From contig CAZRBV010000006.1 of assembly GCA_964598425.1 (NCBI GenBank), positions 13,089 through 77,088 on the forward strand: a stretch of DNA of 64,000 nucleotides. Reading direction: 5' to 3'. Position 1 is the stretch's first letter, and the number at the start of each line of letters is the position of its first letter. The notes below the pieces were generated by a model that did no database searches, had not been told where the DNA came from, and worked only from the letters and a program-made list of their open reading frames with translations. The DNA comes from UBA12567 sp964598425 (lineage in GTDB: Bacteria > Planctomycetota > Phycisphaerae > Phycisphaerales > SM1A02). A program made the position numbers and the translations under genes. Below are positions 8,649 through 17,301 of the stretch, in pieces.

Positions 8649-11600
8649 ATGTTGAGTATCAAACCCGTGTGGCTTGCAGCCTCTGTTGTCTGTGGAATGT
8701 CAATGCCCGGAATGGCCTCTGCTGTCGCTCCGGTGACCGCGAGTCAGTTGGAGGCGCGAATGGACTTCCGTCAACTCCATCCCTCTGCTTTGTTCATGGA
8801 GCGAGACGGCCGCCTGCACAAAATCATGGACAAGGCGATCGCCGCCGGCACGTCCGCCAAGGCCGCAGCCGCAGCGGCCAAGGACAAGGTGGCGCCCATG
8901 CTTGGCGTAGAGGCGACCTCCTTCATCGAAGTTGGCCCCTTTCCCGGTGGGCAGCATACGGCAGGGTTGATGTATCGGCCCGAGACCGATGACTACAAGT
9001 TCACCGGCTACTACTGGACTCAGACGGCCGACGGACTGCCCGTGTGGCGATCGCGGCTTAACGCGCTGGTCCGAAACGACACCGGTTTCCCCGTCGTGCA
9101 GGTCACGGCCGATGTGCGTGACGTAACCGGCTTCAAAGCGCCCACTCGCGTGGTGGCTGATTCCGCGAAGGCGATGGCTGCAGCCGAGAGCATGCTGGGC
9201 CCCGGCGCAGCGACTGGCGACATTGAGATTGTCGTTTTCGCCGGGGTCGACGATATGGTCATTGCGCCACGCGCTGCCATGGTTTTCGAGGCGACGGTTG
9301 GCTCGACGTTCCATCCTCGTACCTTTGGCAAGCGGCTCTTTGTTGTAGATCTTGAGTCGGGGGACGTCCTGTATCAGGAAGATCGCATTCTTCATGGGGT
9401 GTCGGGCACCGTGGAGGGCATGAATACCCAGAGCTCGGGCGCTGATGAGTGCGAGGAGGAGGTCCCGATCCCACTTCCGTATGCAACAGTGACAGGCGGG
9501 GGCCAGACCGCAACGACAGACGGTAAGGGATACTTCGAACTCAATTCAAGCGGCAGTGTGACGATCACATCGAAGCTGGAGGGCATGTATTTCAACGTCA
9601 ACGAGAACAGTGGTGATGACTCGACGAGCGAGTCTGCCAGTGATGGTGACTATGTGACCATTCTTCACCATCAAGCCAACACCAACGAGCAGTATCGGGC
9701 TCAGATCAACGCGTACGTTGAGGCAAATGAGGTCCGAGACTTCATCCTGCTTCACGATCCCAGTTATCCCGTGATCCATAATCAGCAAGGCTTCCCCGTG
9801 AATACCGGCGTGAGCGGAACCTGCAACGCGTATTACGACTATTCGTCAATCAACTTCTTCAACGCCGGCGGTGGATGCAACAACACGGCATTCTCGGTAA
9901 TCGTTCACCATGAGTATGGTCATCACGCTATTGCTAGTGGTGGTTCAGGCCAGGATGCCTACGGCGAGGGCATGAGCGACGTGCTTGGCGTCCTGTTGAC
10001 AGGCGATCCGCAACTTGCCCGCGGCTTCTATCAGGGCGATTGCGGCAATGGCATACGAAACGCAGACAACAGTCACCAGTATCCGTGCGCGGGCGAGATT
10101 CACTATTGTGGCCAACTCCTGAGCGGTTGTGTCTGGGACGCGCTTGAAATGGTCGAGGCTGCGAATCCGGGCGAAGGTCACGACATCGTGTCCCGCCTTG
10201 CGATCAACTCGATCAAAGTGCATACCGGCGGCAGCATCGATCCGACCATCACGATGGATTGGCTCGTGCTGGACGACGACGACGGCGATATTGAGAACGG
10301 CACGCCGCATTCGGAGGAGCTGCTCGCGGCATTCGCGCTGCACAACATGGATTCGCTGCCAGAGCCGCTCGACAACGACTTCTGCTCGACCGCCCGCGAG
10401 ATCACGTGGGGCAGCTGGGACGTCAACACCATCGGCGCCCTGAGCGACGGCGATGCGTACAGCGATGCCCAGTGCAGTGGTACCTACCTCGGTGAGATGA
10501 ATGCCGATGTCTGGTATCACCTCACAGCGTGCGGAACCGGATCGATGTCGGTGAGTACGTGCGACATGGTTACGTTTGACAGCGATCTTGTGATTTATGA
10601 GGGGTCTGACTGTGGTTCGCTCACGCAGATTGGCTGCAACGGTGACGGAGCGAACTGTGGCGGGTATTCCTCATACGCCGAAGTGAGCGTGACCGAAGGC
10701 GCGTCGTACTACATTCGCGTTGGCGGATGGGATTCTTCTTCCATGGGCACTGGCGTGCTGATCGTTGACGGTCCTGGTGATCCTTGCGATGAAGCGCCGT
10801 CTGTAACGATTGAGTATCCGGACGGTCGGCCTGACATTGTCGATCCGAATGGCGGTACAACAGTGGCAGTCAGCGTCGCAGATGGAACAGGGAGCCCGGT
10901 CTCTGGAACCGAGGCACTTGTTGCTCGGGTCAATGGTGGAGACTGGATGACTGCGCCGCTGGATGGTGGTGAGGGGGCGTATGCTGCCGTCTTCCCCGCG
11001 GTTCCATGTGGTTCGTCGGTTGACTGGTACATCACGCTTGATACGAGCGATGAAGTAACGGTCACCAGCCCGGGCAATGCCCCCATCGGGTTCTGGTCGG
11101 CACGTGCCTATCAGGATGTCATCGTCGTTATCGAAGATGACTTTGAAACCGATCAGGGCTGGAGTGTGTCTTCGGGCGCGACCGAGGGCAACTGGCAGCG
11201 GGCGGTTCCCGCTCAGGGCGGCGCGCGATGCGACAATCCGAGCGACTATGACGGCTCAGGCATGTGTTATGTAACCGGCAACGGTTCCAGCGAGGACGTT
11301 GATGGTGGGACCACAATACTGACCAGCCCCGTGCTCGATGCCAGCCTGGGTGGCATGCTGACCTACGCTCGCTGGTACAACAGTGGCTTCAGCTGCAACG
11401 GCGCCGATCCGCAGAACGACGTCTTCGAGGTTGAGTTCTCAATCAACGGCGGTGCGGCGTGGTCTGAGCTGGAGACCGTTGGGCCGGGTGGCGGCGAGGT
11501 CAATGGCGGCTGGTACGAAGTCGCGTTCGACCTTGACTCTGTTGACGGGTTCTCGCCGACCTCGGAGTTCCAACTCCGATTCGTGTGTGGTGACCTCAAT

Positions 11601-11828
11601 GATGGTTCCATCATCGAAGCGGCGGTCGATGCGGTCTCGATCGCGAAGCCTGATTGTGGTGAGCCGTCCTGCGCCGGTGACCTGGACGGCAACGGCATGG
11701 TGGATGCAGATGACTTGCTCCACGTGATCGGATCGTGGGGCACAGCCGATGGCGATGCCAATGGTGACGGCACGACAAATGCTGACGATCTGCTGCTGCT
11801 CATCTCGAACTGGGGACCGTGCGACTAG
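8649..11828 (+). CDS. Secreted M36 (fungalysin)-like metalloprotease with dockerin-like tail
   Basis: 1059 residues. The start at ATG 8649 has GAGG upstream and gives a signal peptide ending near GMASA. Residues about 25-230 form an FTP/PepSY-like propeptide. The zinc site is HEYGH at 421-425 with the third ligand Glu at 440 in GEGMSD, the spacing and sequence of gluzincins of family M36. After the catalytic domain there is a PPC-like Cys-rich beta domain (about 575-715), an Ig-like segment, and a jelly-roll domain starting DDFETDQGWSV. Two dockerin-like calcium loops follow (DLDGNGMVDADDLLHVIGSW and DANGDGTTNADDLLLLISNW) ending GPCD. Secreted proteolysis is known for the family; the target is unknown. 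A strong terminator follows at 11864. Confidence 0.93.
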   Translation: MLSIKPVWLAASVVCGMSMPGMASAVAPVTASQLEARMDFRQLHPSALFMERDGRLHKIMDKAIAAGTSAKAAAAAAKDKVAPMLGVEATSFIEVGPFPGGQHTAGLMYRPETDDYKFTGYYWTQTADGLPVWRSRLNALVRNDTGFPVVQVTADVRDVTGFKAPTRVVADSAKAMAAAESMLGPGAATGDIEIVVFAGVDDMVIAPRAAMVFEATVGSTFHPRTFGKRLFVVDLESGDVLYQEDRILHGVSGTVEGMNTQSSGADECEEEVPIPLPYATVTGGGQTATTDGKGYFELNSSGSVTITSKLEGMYFNVNENSGDDSTSESASDGDYVTILHHQANTNEQYRAQINAYVEANEVRDFILLHDPSYPVIHNQQGFPVNTGVSGTCNAYYDYSSINFFNAGGGCNNTAFSVIVHHEYGHHAIASGGSGQDAYGEGMSDVLGVLLTGDPQLARGFYQGDCGNGIRNADNSHQYPCAGEIHYCGQLLSGCVWDALEMVEAANPGEGHDIVSRLAINSIKVHTGGSIDPTITMDWLVLDDDDGDIENGTPHSEELLAAFALHNMDSLPEPLDNDFCSTAREITWGSWDVNTIGALSDGDAYSDAQCSGTYLGEMNADVWYHLTACGTGSMSVSTCDMVTFDSDLVIYEGSDCGSLTQIGCNGDGANCGGYSSYAEVSVTEGASYYIRVGGWDSSSMGTGVLIVDGPGDPCDEAPSVTIEYPDGRPDIVDPNGGTTVAVSVADGTGSPVSGTEALVARVNGGDWMTAPLDGGEGAYAAVFPAVPCGSSVDWYITLDTSDEVTVTSPGNAPIGFWSARAYQDVIVVIEDDFETDQGWSVSSGATEGNWQRAVPAQGGARCDNPSDYDGSGMCYVTGNGSSEDVDGGTTILTSPVLDASLGGMLTYARWYNSGFSCNGADPQNDVFEVEFSINGGAAWSELETVGPGGGEVNGGWYEVAFDLDSVDGFSPTSEFQLRFVCGDLNDGSIIEAAVDAVSIAKPDCGEPSCAGDLDGNGMVDADDLLHVIGSWGTADGDANGDGTTNADDLLLLISNWGPCD

Positions 11829-11863
11829 TCTTCTCGGCGTGTCTGTTCTTGATCCCGAAGCGC

Positions 11864-11889
11864 GGGGCCTTCGTACTGGCGAAGGCCCC
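11864..11889 (+). terminator. Intrinsic terminator after the M36 protease gene
   Basis: Perfect 10-base stem GGGGCCTTCG / CGAAGGCCCC with a six-base loop, 36 bases after the stop codon. It is followed by a moderately T-rich GTGTTGCGTTGTG rather than a clean T-tract. Confidence 0.8.
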
Positions 11890-11967
11890 GTGTTGCGTTG
11901 TGTGCGAGTGATCAACGGATTGCCCGCGAGCGGAGACTCGCCGATCGGCCTGGGCAACCCTCCAACC

Positions 11968-12064
11968 CCAACTCCGAGCCGGGAGAGCCTATGGGGTGGG
12001 TGTCCGCAATCCGTCGCCAACTCCGAGCCGGGAGAGCCTATGGGGTGGGTGTCCGCAATCCGTC
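11968..12064. repeat. Tandem direct repeat, two copies of 48 bases
   Basis: Copies at 11968-12015 and 12017-12064 are identical by eye and separated by one base, giving a 49-base period. The unit begins CCAACTCCGAGCC and ends GTCCGCAATCCGTC. The last part (CGCAATCCGTC) occurs once more in degenerate form just after, near 12066-12077. The internal GGGAGAGCCTATGGGGTGGGTG could fold weakly. The pattern fits slipped-strand duplication or an intergenic repeat family, not CRISPR. Confidence 0.85.
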
Positions 12065-12342
12065 TCGCAATCCGTCCGCCAGGCGTCCTCAAGGCCAGAA
12101 ACCGGCGTTGTTGACGTCAAGAATGGTGTTTCCCAGGTGGGTGGCTGCATACCGCAAACCTGGCAATCCTCCGCACACCTCTCTGTGGGGAATGAACAGG
12201 AACTCAGCGATTTCTGCTCGTTTTCTTCGTCGCCTGCTGACAGAAACCCGGGGCTGCAGCGGATACATGGTGACCCGGGAGCAACTCGCTCTACGAGGGC
12301 CTCCCGGATTGAGACTGACAAATCGCTCCCTTGCACACGAAT

Positions 12343-12369
12343 GGGGCTCGCCGACGGTCGGCGGGCCCC
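12343..12369. terminator. Strong GC hairpin, probable terminator
   Basis: A 12-base stem GGGGCTCGCCGA / TCGGCGGGCCCC (one U-G pair) with a CGG loop, followed on the plus strand by GTTCGACTTTT. It lies 77 bases beyond the end of pgpH, which is read on the minus strand. The T-tract suits plus-strand transcripts, so it may end an RNA from the repeat region, or act on both strands. Confidence 0.6.
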
Positions 12370-12445
12370 GTTCGACTTTTCCAATGTCGCAATGAGTCGC
12401 CGTACAAACCGGGACGGCGCCGGAATCTGAGGACCACGTGGTGTG

Positions 12446-14773
12446 TTAGCCCGCCTCGGCCGCCTCGACCCGCTCGCAGTCTTCTTCCGAGGCTTTGGTG
12501 TCTTCTTCGCGTGGGTAGGCGATTCGCCCATGATGAATGGCACCAACCCTCGCGAGGATCGCTTCCTTCACTTTGCTCAGCTCGGCCAGAGTCATCGGGC
12601 ACTGGTCGAATTGGCCGTCGAGCAGCCGCTTCTGCGCGAGATCATGGACCAGACCCTCGATCTGCCCTGGCGTCGGATCGGCCATGGCCCGGGTGGCACT
12701 CTCCACGCAGTCGGACAGCATGAGGATGGCCGCTTCTCTGGTATTGGGCTTGGGGCCTGGATACCGGAACTCCACCTCCTGTGGTGACTCCTTGTCGCCC
12801 GCCTCCTCCGCGCGCTGCTTCGCTGCGTGGAAGAAGTACTCGACGAGGGTTGTGCCGTGATGGGACTCGATGAAGTGAATGATGGCCCGCGGTACACGGT
12901 ATTCGCGAGCAAGCTCGATGCCGTCCTTGACATGGCCAATGATGACCAGGAGGCTCATTGCGGGGCTGAGATTGTCGTGTCGGTTCTCCCCGCCTTGCTG
13001 GTTTTCAACGAAGTACTGTGGCTTGTGCATTTTTCCGATGTCGTGATACAGGCCACCGACGTAGACCAGCAGTCCATCTGCGCCGATTGACTCCGCCGCT
13101 GCCTCGGCGATACTCGCCACCTGCAGAGAGTGGTCATATGTGCCCGGTGCCCGCTGCTGGAGTTCACGAAGGAGCGGTCGCCTTGGATCGCGCAGTTCCG
13201 CCAGCGTCATCCCGGTGGTGATGTGGAAGAGCCGCTCGATGCTCGGCAGAATGCCCAAAACCAGGAAGCCGACGCACAGCGCCACGCCGCCACCTTGGGC
13301 GGCAGCAGAGAGAACCTGAAGCCATGCATCACCGAGATCGGGCAACTCGGTCATAGCGAGAACGACCGCGCCGACCGCCGAGACAATGGCAGCAATGCTC
13401 GATGCTCTGATCAGGCACGCTCTGCTCCGGACTTCATTGAGTTGAGCGACCAGCGTTCCCGCTCCAGCCATCAGGAGCAGGAACCAGCCAAGTGTTTCGT
13501 GCAACGCAAGTGTGACGATGGCGGCCTGTATCGCCCCAAGCGCGATGGCCAGGCGTTGGTCGTACGAGAGTCGAAGGATTGTGACCGACAAGAGCAGTGG
13601 CCCGAGAGAAGCAGCAAGAGTAAGTGCAGGCGCGTCTGCTGAAATGAGCACCGAAATGCAAAGTGAGACAGCTACGAGCAGACAAATCGCAACGAGTCGC
13701 AGCGGGTTCCTTGCGATTCTCTTGTGCGCCATCGATGTGAAAGCGGCCAGAAAAACAGAGAGTGCTGTGAGAAGGAGGACTATGCCGATTCGTGGGATCC
13801 ATCTCGCAGACCACGAGGATTCATTCGCAAAGACTTCGGCTTCACGGAGCACTTCCTGATGCTGCGCATCAGATACGCGATCGCCCGCAAGATAGAGCGT
13901 CTCGCCAGCCTTGTGCTCGATCATGACAGGCTCAACGCCCATGGCTGCTTCATCTCTGAGTGTGTCGGTGCGTTCTCGATCAAGCAGCAGGGACGGCCGT
14001 GCTTCCGTGGCGATTCGGTTTGCAACCAGGCCGTCGACGGACGCGGGGAATCCGGCTCTTCTGGCAATCTCGCGGAGCCTCGGAGGTACGTTGCCATCCT
14101 GCAATTCGGCGACGTTGAGCGGCTCACCTCGCAGCGGCCGCTCAAACATTCCGCTGTCCAGCCCGAGGGCGCGATTCGTTGCAGCCTGCGTCGAGAACAA
14201 TTGGAATGTTTCTGGGTCGAGAATCGGTGCCTGAATGAGCGCTTCTTTGACAAGGGACTCTGACCACTTTGTCCACGCATCAGTTGGTCCGCCCGGGCCA
14301 GCAAATGGTCTGACTGCGGCGAGCGTGTTCTCATTCAATTGAAAGAGCTGCTTCAATTCATCGGCAACATCGACAAGCGATTCAGTCCCCGCAACGGCAG
14401 TCGGGAGTCCCAGGAGAGAAGAGTGGAGTCGATCGAGCGCGGCGCTGTTCGGAACATAGATAAACGGCGAGGCTGCTCTGGCTTCATTTCTGAGCGTCTG
14501 CGTCGCAGAATCGTTTTCAAGCCGGTAGTCCAGCCGAGTCAATTGGGCTCGCTTGGTGATCAGGCCTGGATAGGTCCAGACCTGTTCGCGGGCCCATGCG
14601 ACCAGAATGCTCAGGGCGATCAGAAACGAGAAGATGATGATTGCGGAGCGAATGAACTCCGGGCGCCGAATGGCCTGTCGAATGTCTGCTGCGGGCTTGG
14701 GGATGTTGCGGCGGATCTCCTGTCGACGCTGTTCGCTTCGTCCGGACGTTTTGGGCTTGTTCGAGGTGTTCAT
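12446..14773 (-). CDS. pgpH: HD-domain membrane phosphodiesterase, PgpH-like
   Basis: 775 residues, matching the 7TMR-HDED plus HD family; PgpH degrades cyclic di-AMP in Firmicutes. One N-terminal helix (about 42-60) is followed by a long extracytoplasmic domain, then a block of about seven helices (about 325-500), then the HD domain with YDHSLQVASIAEAA and GGLYHDIGKMHKP, which carries the metal-binding His-Asp pair. IIHFIESHHGTTLVEYF is the later conserved motif. The start is ATG. YbeY, often its neighbour, is not here. The c-di-AMP substrate is inferred from the family. Confidence 0.92.
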   Translation of the reverse strand: MNTSNKPKTSGRSEQRRQEIRRNIPKPAADIRQAIRRPEFIRSAIIIFSFLIALSILVAWAREQVWTYPGLITKRAQLTRLDYRLENDSATQTLRNEARAASPFIYVPNSAALDRLHSSLLGLPTAVAGTESLVDVADELKQLFQLNENTLAAVRPFAGPGGPTDAWTKWSESLVKEALIQAPILDPETFQLFSTQAATNRALGLDSGMFERPLRGEPLNVAELQDGNVPPRLREIARRAGFPASVDGLVANRIATEARPSLLLDRERTDTLRDEAAMGVEPVMIEHKAGETLYLAGDRVSDAQHQEVLREAEVFANESSWSARWIPRIGIVLLLTALSVFLAAFTSMAHKRIARNPLRLVAICLLVAVSLCISVLISADAPALTLAASLGPLLLSVTILRLSYDQRLAIALGAIQAAIVTLALHETLGWFLLLMAGAGTLVAQLNEVRSRACLIRASSIAAIVSAVGAVVLAMTELPDLGDAWLQVLSAAAQGGGVALCVGFLVLGILPSIERLFHITTGMTLAELRDPRRPLLRELQQRAPGTYDHSLQVASIAEAAAESIGADGLLVYVGGLYHDIGKMHKPQYFVENQQGGENRHDNLSPAMSLLVIIGHVKDGIELAREYRVPRAIIHFIESHHGTTLVEYFFHAAKQRAEEAGDKESPQEVEFRYPGPKPNTREAAILMLSDCVESATRAMADPTPGQIEGLVHDLAQKRLLDGQFDQCPMTLAELSKVKEAILARVGAIHHGRIAYPREEDTKASEEDCERVEAAEAG

Positions 14774-14916
14774 CTCGGGATGCTCGTGGGATCCGGGAAG
14801 CGCGCCGCCGCAAGGAGGATAGATCTCAGGCCGTGGGCTGCAGTGTAACCCTCAAGAGGGAGCGTGCGCGGTAGGCTTCGCATCCGGCCGCCGAGCCGCG
14901 TCGTGAGGACTGATCT

Positions 14917-15438
14917 ATGCATCGCTCGCCAGTTTGTATCGCGTTACCAGCCCTTGGAGCCTTTCTGTGTGGTTGTGCCACCCAGGTGGGGGCTCCAGCC
15001 TCGCCGGTCGATGCGACGATGAGTTCCGGGCAAGCTGTGGCGGCGCGGTCTGTCATGGCGTCAGCTGTCCCGACAGCCGATGATGCGCTCCCGGTTTGCC
15101 TGCTTCCGGCTGATGGAGTTCGCTGGTGCGATGTGCGTAACGCGGTTCGATCTGCGGGCTCGGCCAAGAATGCTCGTGTGCACTTTGCTGTTGTGAGTGA
15201 GGACATTGGAGCGAATCGATCTGCATTCTGTCTCACGACAATCGAGGGCTTTCCGGCATCGATTGTTGCAACCCGATCGGCCGAAGGAATTGTGTTTGAG
15301 GCGGTTGCTGGGCCCTATCCGGAGCTTGCTGCGGCGCGGGAGGCATCGGCCCACATTCAGGCGGCAGCGACTGAGGCGCTCCTGATCTGGGGCACGAAAC
15401 CCGAACTTCCCGGTGATGAAGTTGCGGCTAGGCCGTAA
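14917..15438 (+). CDS. Small putative lipoprotein, unknown
   Basis: 173 residues with a lipoprotein signal (LPALGAFLCGC, Cys at about 20) and GAGGA seven bases before ATG. The soluble part is a small alpha/beta domain ending with a helical region; no family is recognised. It is divergent from pgpH across 143 bases and overlaps the end of gatA by 11 bases tail to tail. The signal and ribosome site argue that it is real. Confidence 0.72.
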   Translation: MHRSPVCIALPALGAFLCGCATQVGAPASPVDATMSSGQAVAARSVMASAVPTADDALPVCLLPADGVRWCDVRNAVRSAGSAKNARVHFAVVSEDIGANRSAFCLTTIEGFPASIVATRSAEGIVFEAVAGPYPELAAAREASAHIQAAATEALLIWGTKPELPGDEVAARP

Positions 15439-16903
15439 CTGGGGGGCGGGCTGTGTGGAAGTCGGTGGCGTTCTGGAAGTGGTGCGCCGCTCGCAACAAT
15501 GTGTCCTCGCCAAGCACCGGGCCCTGAAGCTGGATGCCTACAGGAAGCGAAGTGCCTTCGCTGCTCGCCATCCCGGCAGGGATTGAGACTCCGCACGTGC
15601 CGGCGATGTTCGCCGTCACTGTGTACTTGTCGCACAAATACATGGACAAGGGGTCAGCGTGTGTGCCGAAGCGAAACGCTGGTGAGGGGACGGTGGGGCC
15701 GAGGATGACATCGACCTGGCTGAAGAGCCTGGCGTATTCATCGTGGATCAGGCGGCGAACTTTCAGTGCTCTGGTGTAGTACGCGTCGTAGTAGCCGGCA
15801 CTCAGCACATACGTGCCGAGCATGATTCTGCGGCGAGCTTCGGCGCCCAATCCGTCACTGCGGCTGGCGCAGTACATCGCTTCGAGGTCGAGATCGTTCC
15901 CCGATGCGCGGCGGCCATATCGGATACCGTCAAATCGAGCGAGATTGCTTGACGCCTCGGCTGGTCCAAGTACGTAATAGCAGGCGATTCCGAGATCGGT
16001 CGTTTCGAGATGCACGGTTGAGACTTCGCAGCCGAGGCTTCGATACACGTCAGCGGCTTGCTGCACGGCAGCATTGACCGCAGGGTCGTTGTCGCTGGAG
16101 AGGTGTTCTTCTGGAATTCCGATTCGCAGGCCTTCAAGTGGCTGCTCAAGGATGTCGATGCCACGCGGTGGTGTGACTGCGGCCGACGTGTCATCGAGGT
16201 CGTCTTCGCCTGCAAGCACCTGGAGCAGAAGGGCAGCGTCCGCGGCATCACGAGTGAATGGCCCAATCTGGTCCATGCTGGGCGCAAACGAAACAAGTCC
16301 CCAGCGGCTCACTCTTCCTCCAGTGGGCTTCAGTCCAGTGATCCCGCAGAACGCGGCCGGCTGTCTGATTGACCCTCCAGTGTCGCTTCCGAGCGCGCAC
16401 GGCACCAGTCCTGCAGCGACTGCAGCGGCGCTCCCTCCTGAAGAACCGCCTGGCACGAAGTCAGGATCCCAGGGGTTCCGAACAACGCCAAAGGCGCAAT
16501 GTTCGGTTGATGACCCCATCGCAAACTCGTCGCATCGTGTGCGGCCGAGCAACACGGCGCCGGCAGCAGTCAACTTGCGAGTCGCGGTTGCGTCATATGG
16601 ACTGACGAAATCCTCGAGGATTCTGGAGCCGCACGTCGCGGGCTCTCCCGCAACCATGATGTTGTCCTTGAGCGCGACAGGCACACCGGCAAGCGGACCA
16701 GGGTCTTCGCCTCGGGAGATGGCAGCGTCGATTCCTTCGGCCATGGCCACGGCGGTTTCAGCCCGCACATCCTGAAAGCATCCGAGACCATCGTCCACTG
16801 AACGAATGCGTTGCAGGAAGTACCCGGTAACATCAACGGCTCCGATGTCGCCACTGCGAACAGCGGTCGCAATGCCGCGCGCTGTATCAGGGATCTGGCT
16901 CAT
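15428..16903 (-). CDS. gatA: Asp/Glu-tRNA amidotransferase subunit A
   Basis: Releases ammonia from glutamine so that GatB can amidate Glu-tRNA(Gln) or Asp-tRNA(Asn). 491 residues, normal length. The Ser-cisSer-Lys triad is present: Lys in VALKDN, and the Ser residues in VPGGSSGGSAAAVAAG and GSDTGGSIRQPAAFCG. It starts at ATG within ATGA shared with gatC. GatB is not in this window, so the complex is encoded at two loci. Confidence 0.97.
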   Translation of the reverse strand: MSQIPDTARGIATAVRSGDIGAVDVTGYFLQRIRSVDDGLGCFQDVRAETAVAMAEGIDAAISRGEDPGPLAGVPVALKDNIMVAGEPATCGSRILEDFVSPYDATATRKLTAAGAVLLGRTRCDEFAMGSSTEHCAFGVVRNPWDPDFVPGGSSGGSAAAVAAGLVPCALGSDTGGSIRQPAAFCGITGLKPTGGRVSRWGLVSFAPSMDQIGPFTRDAADAALLLQVLAGEDDLDDTSAAVTPPRGIDILEQPLEGLRIGIPEEHLSSDNDPAVNAAVQQAADVYRSLGCEVSTVHLETTDLGIACYYVLGPAEASSNLARFDGIRYGRRASGNDLDLEAMYCASRSDGLGAEARRRIMLGTYVLSAGYYDAYYTRALKVRRLIHDEYARLFSQVDVILGPTVPSPAFRFGTHADPLSMYLCDKYTVTANIAGTCGVSIPAGMASSEGTSLPVGIQLQGPVLGEDTLLRAAHHFQNATDFHTARPPVTA

Positions 16904-17214
16904 GCGGCGCCTCCACCGTCGAGCACTCGTGGGACCGAGATGAATTCATCTTCGACGGCGGGTGCCATGGCGAGAACTTCCGCCACCGGCAGGGGCGGTG
17001 CAGGGTCGTCGTCGTGAAGGCGGGAGCAGTGCCCGTGCGGTGAGTTCATCGGCTCGGTGTCGGAGACATCGACCTCCGCAAGGCGATCGACGTGGTGCAG
17101 GATGGCTTGGAGGTCCCGTTCAAGGCTGACCAGCTCCTCGTCGGTGAGGGCCAGCCGGGCAAGTGCCGCTACATGCCGGACTTGCTGTTGATCAAGTGGT
17201 TGATTCGTGTCCAT
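16900..17214 (-). CDS. gatC: Asp/Glu-tRNA amidotransferase subunit C
   Basis: 104 residues, typical for GatC, the belt that holds GatA to GatB. QQVRHVAALARLALTDEE is the diagnostic N-terminal helix, and EPMNSP with the C-terminal FISVPRVLDGG is the family ending. The start at ATG 17214 is chosen because it gives the family length; the open frame extends 107 codons upstream without homology. It overlaps gatA by four bases. Confidence 0.95.
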   Translation of the reverse strand: MDTNQPLDQQQVRHVAALARLALTDEELVSLERDLQAILHHVDRLAEVDVSDTEPMNSPHGHCSRLHDDDPAPPLPVAEVLAMAPAVEDEFISVPRVLDGGGAA

Positions 17215-17301
17215 GGCATGGCAAGGTAGCGTCGCGCCGGTACGTGGCGTGGCTGAACCAACTACAATCTCAGGCCCGCCGTGGAGCGGGGGGGAACGCT
17301 T

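Larger units (their letters stand above)
11829..12445. other. 617-base non-coding region
   Basis: Lies between the end of the M36 protease gene and the end of pgpH. It holds the terminator at 11864-11889, the tandem repeat at 11968-12064 and a second hairpin at 12343-12369. Open frames cross it on both strands, but they read through the repeat, lack ribosome-binding sites and give unstructured protein. I see no tRNA or known RNA family in it. Confidence 0.6.

Noticed and set aside
11968..12064. Possible CRISPR array
   Set aside because: Only two copies with a single base between them; there are no spacers and no cas genes in the window.
12100..12445. Protein-coding gene in the gap before pgpH
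   Set aside because: Open frames here span the repeat and hairpin, lack start signals and show no domain.
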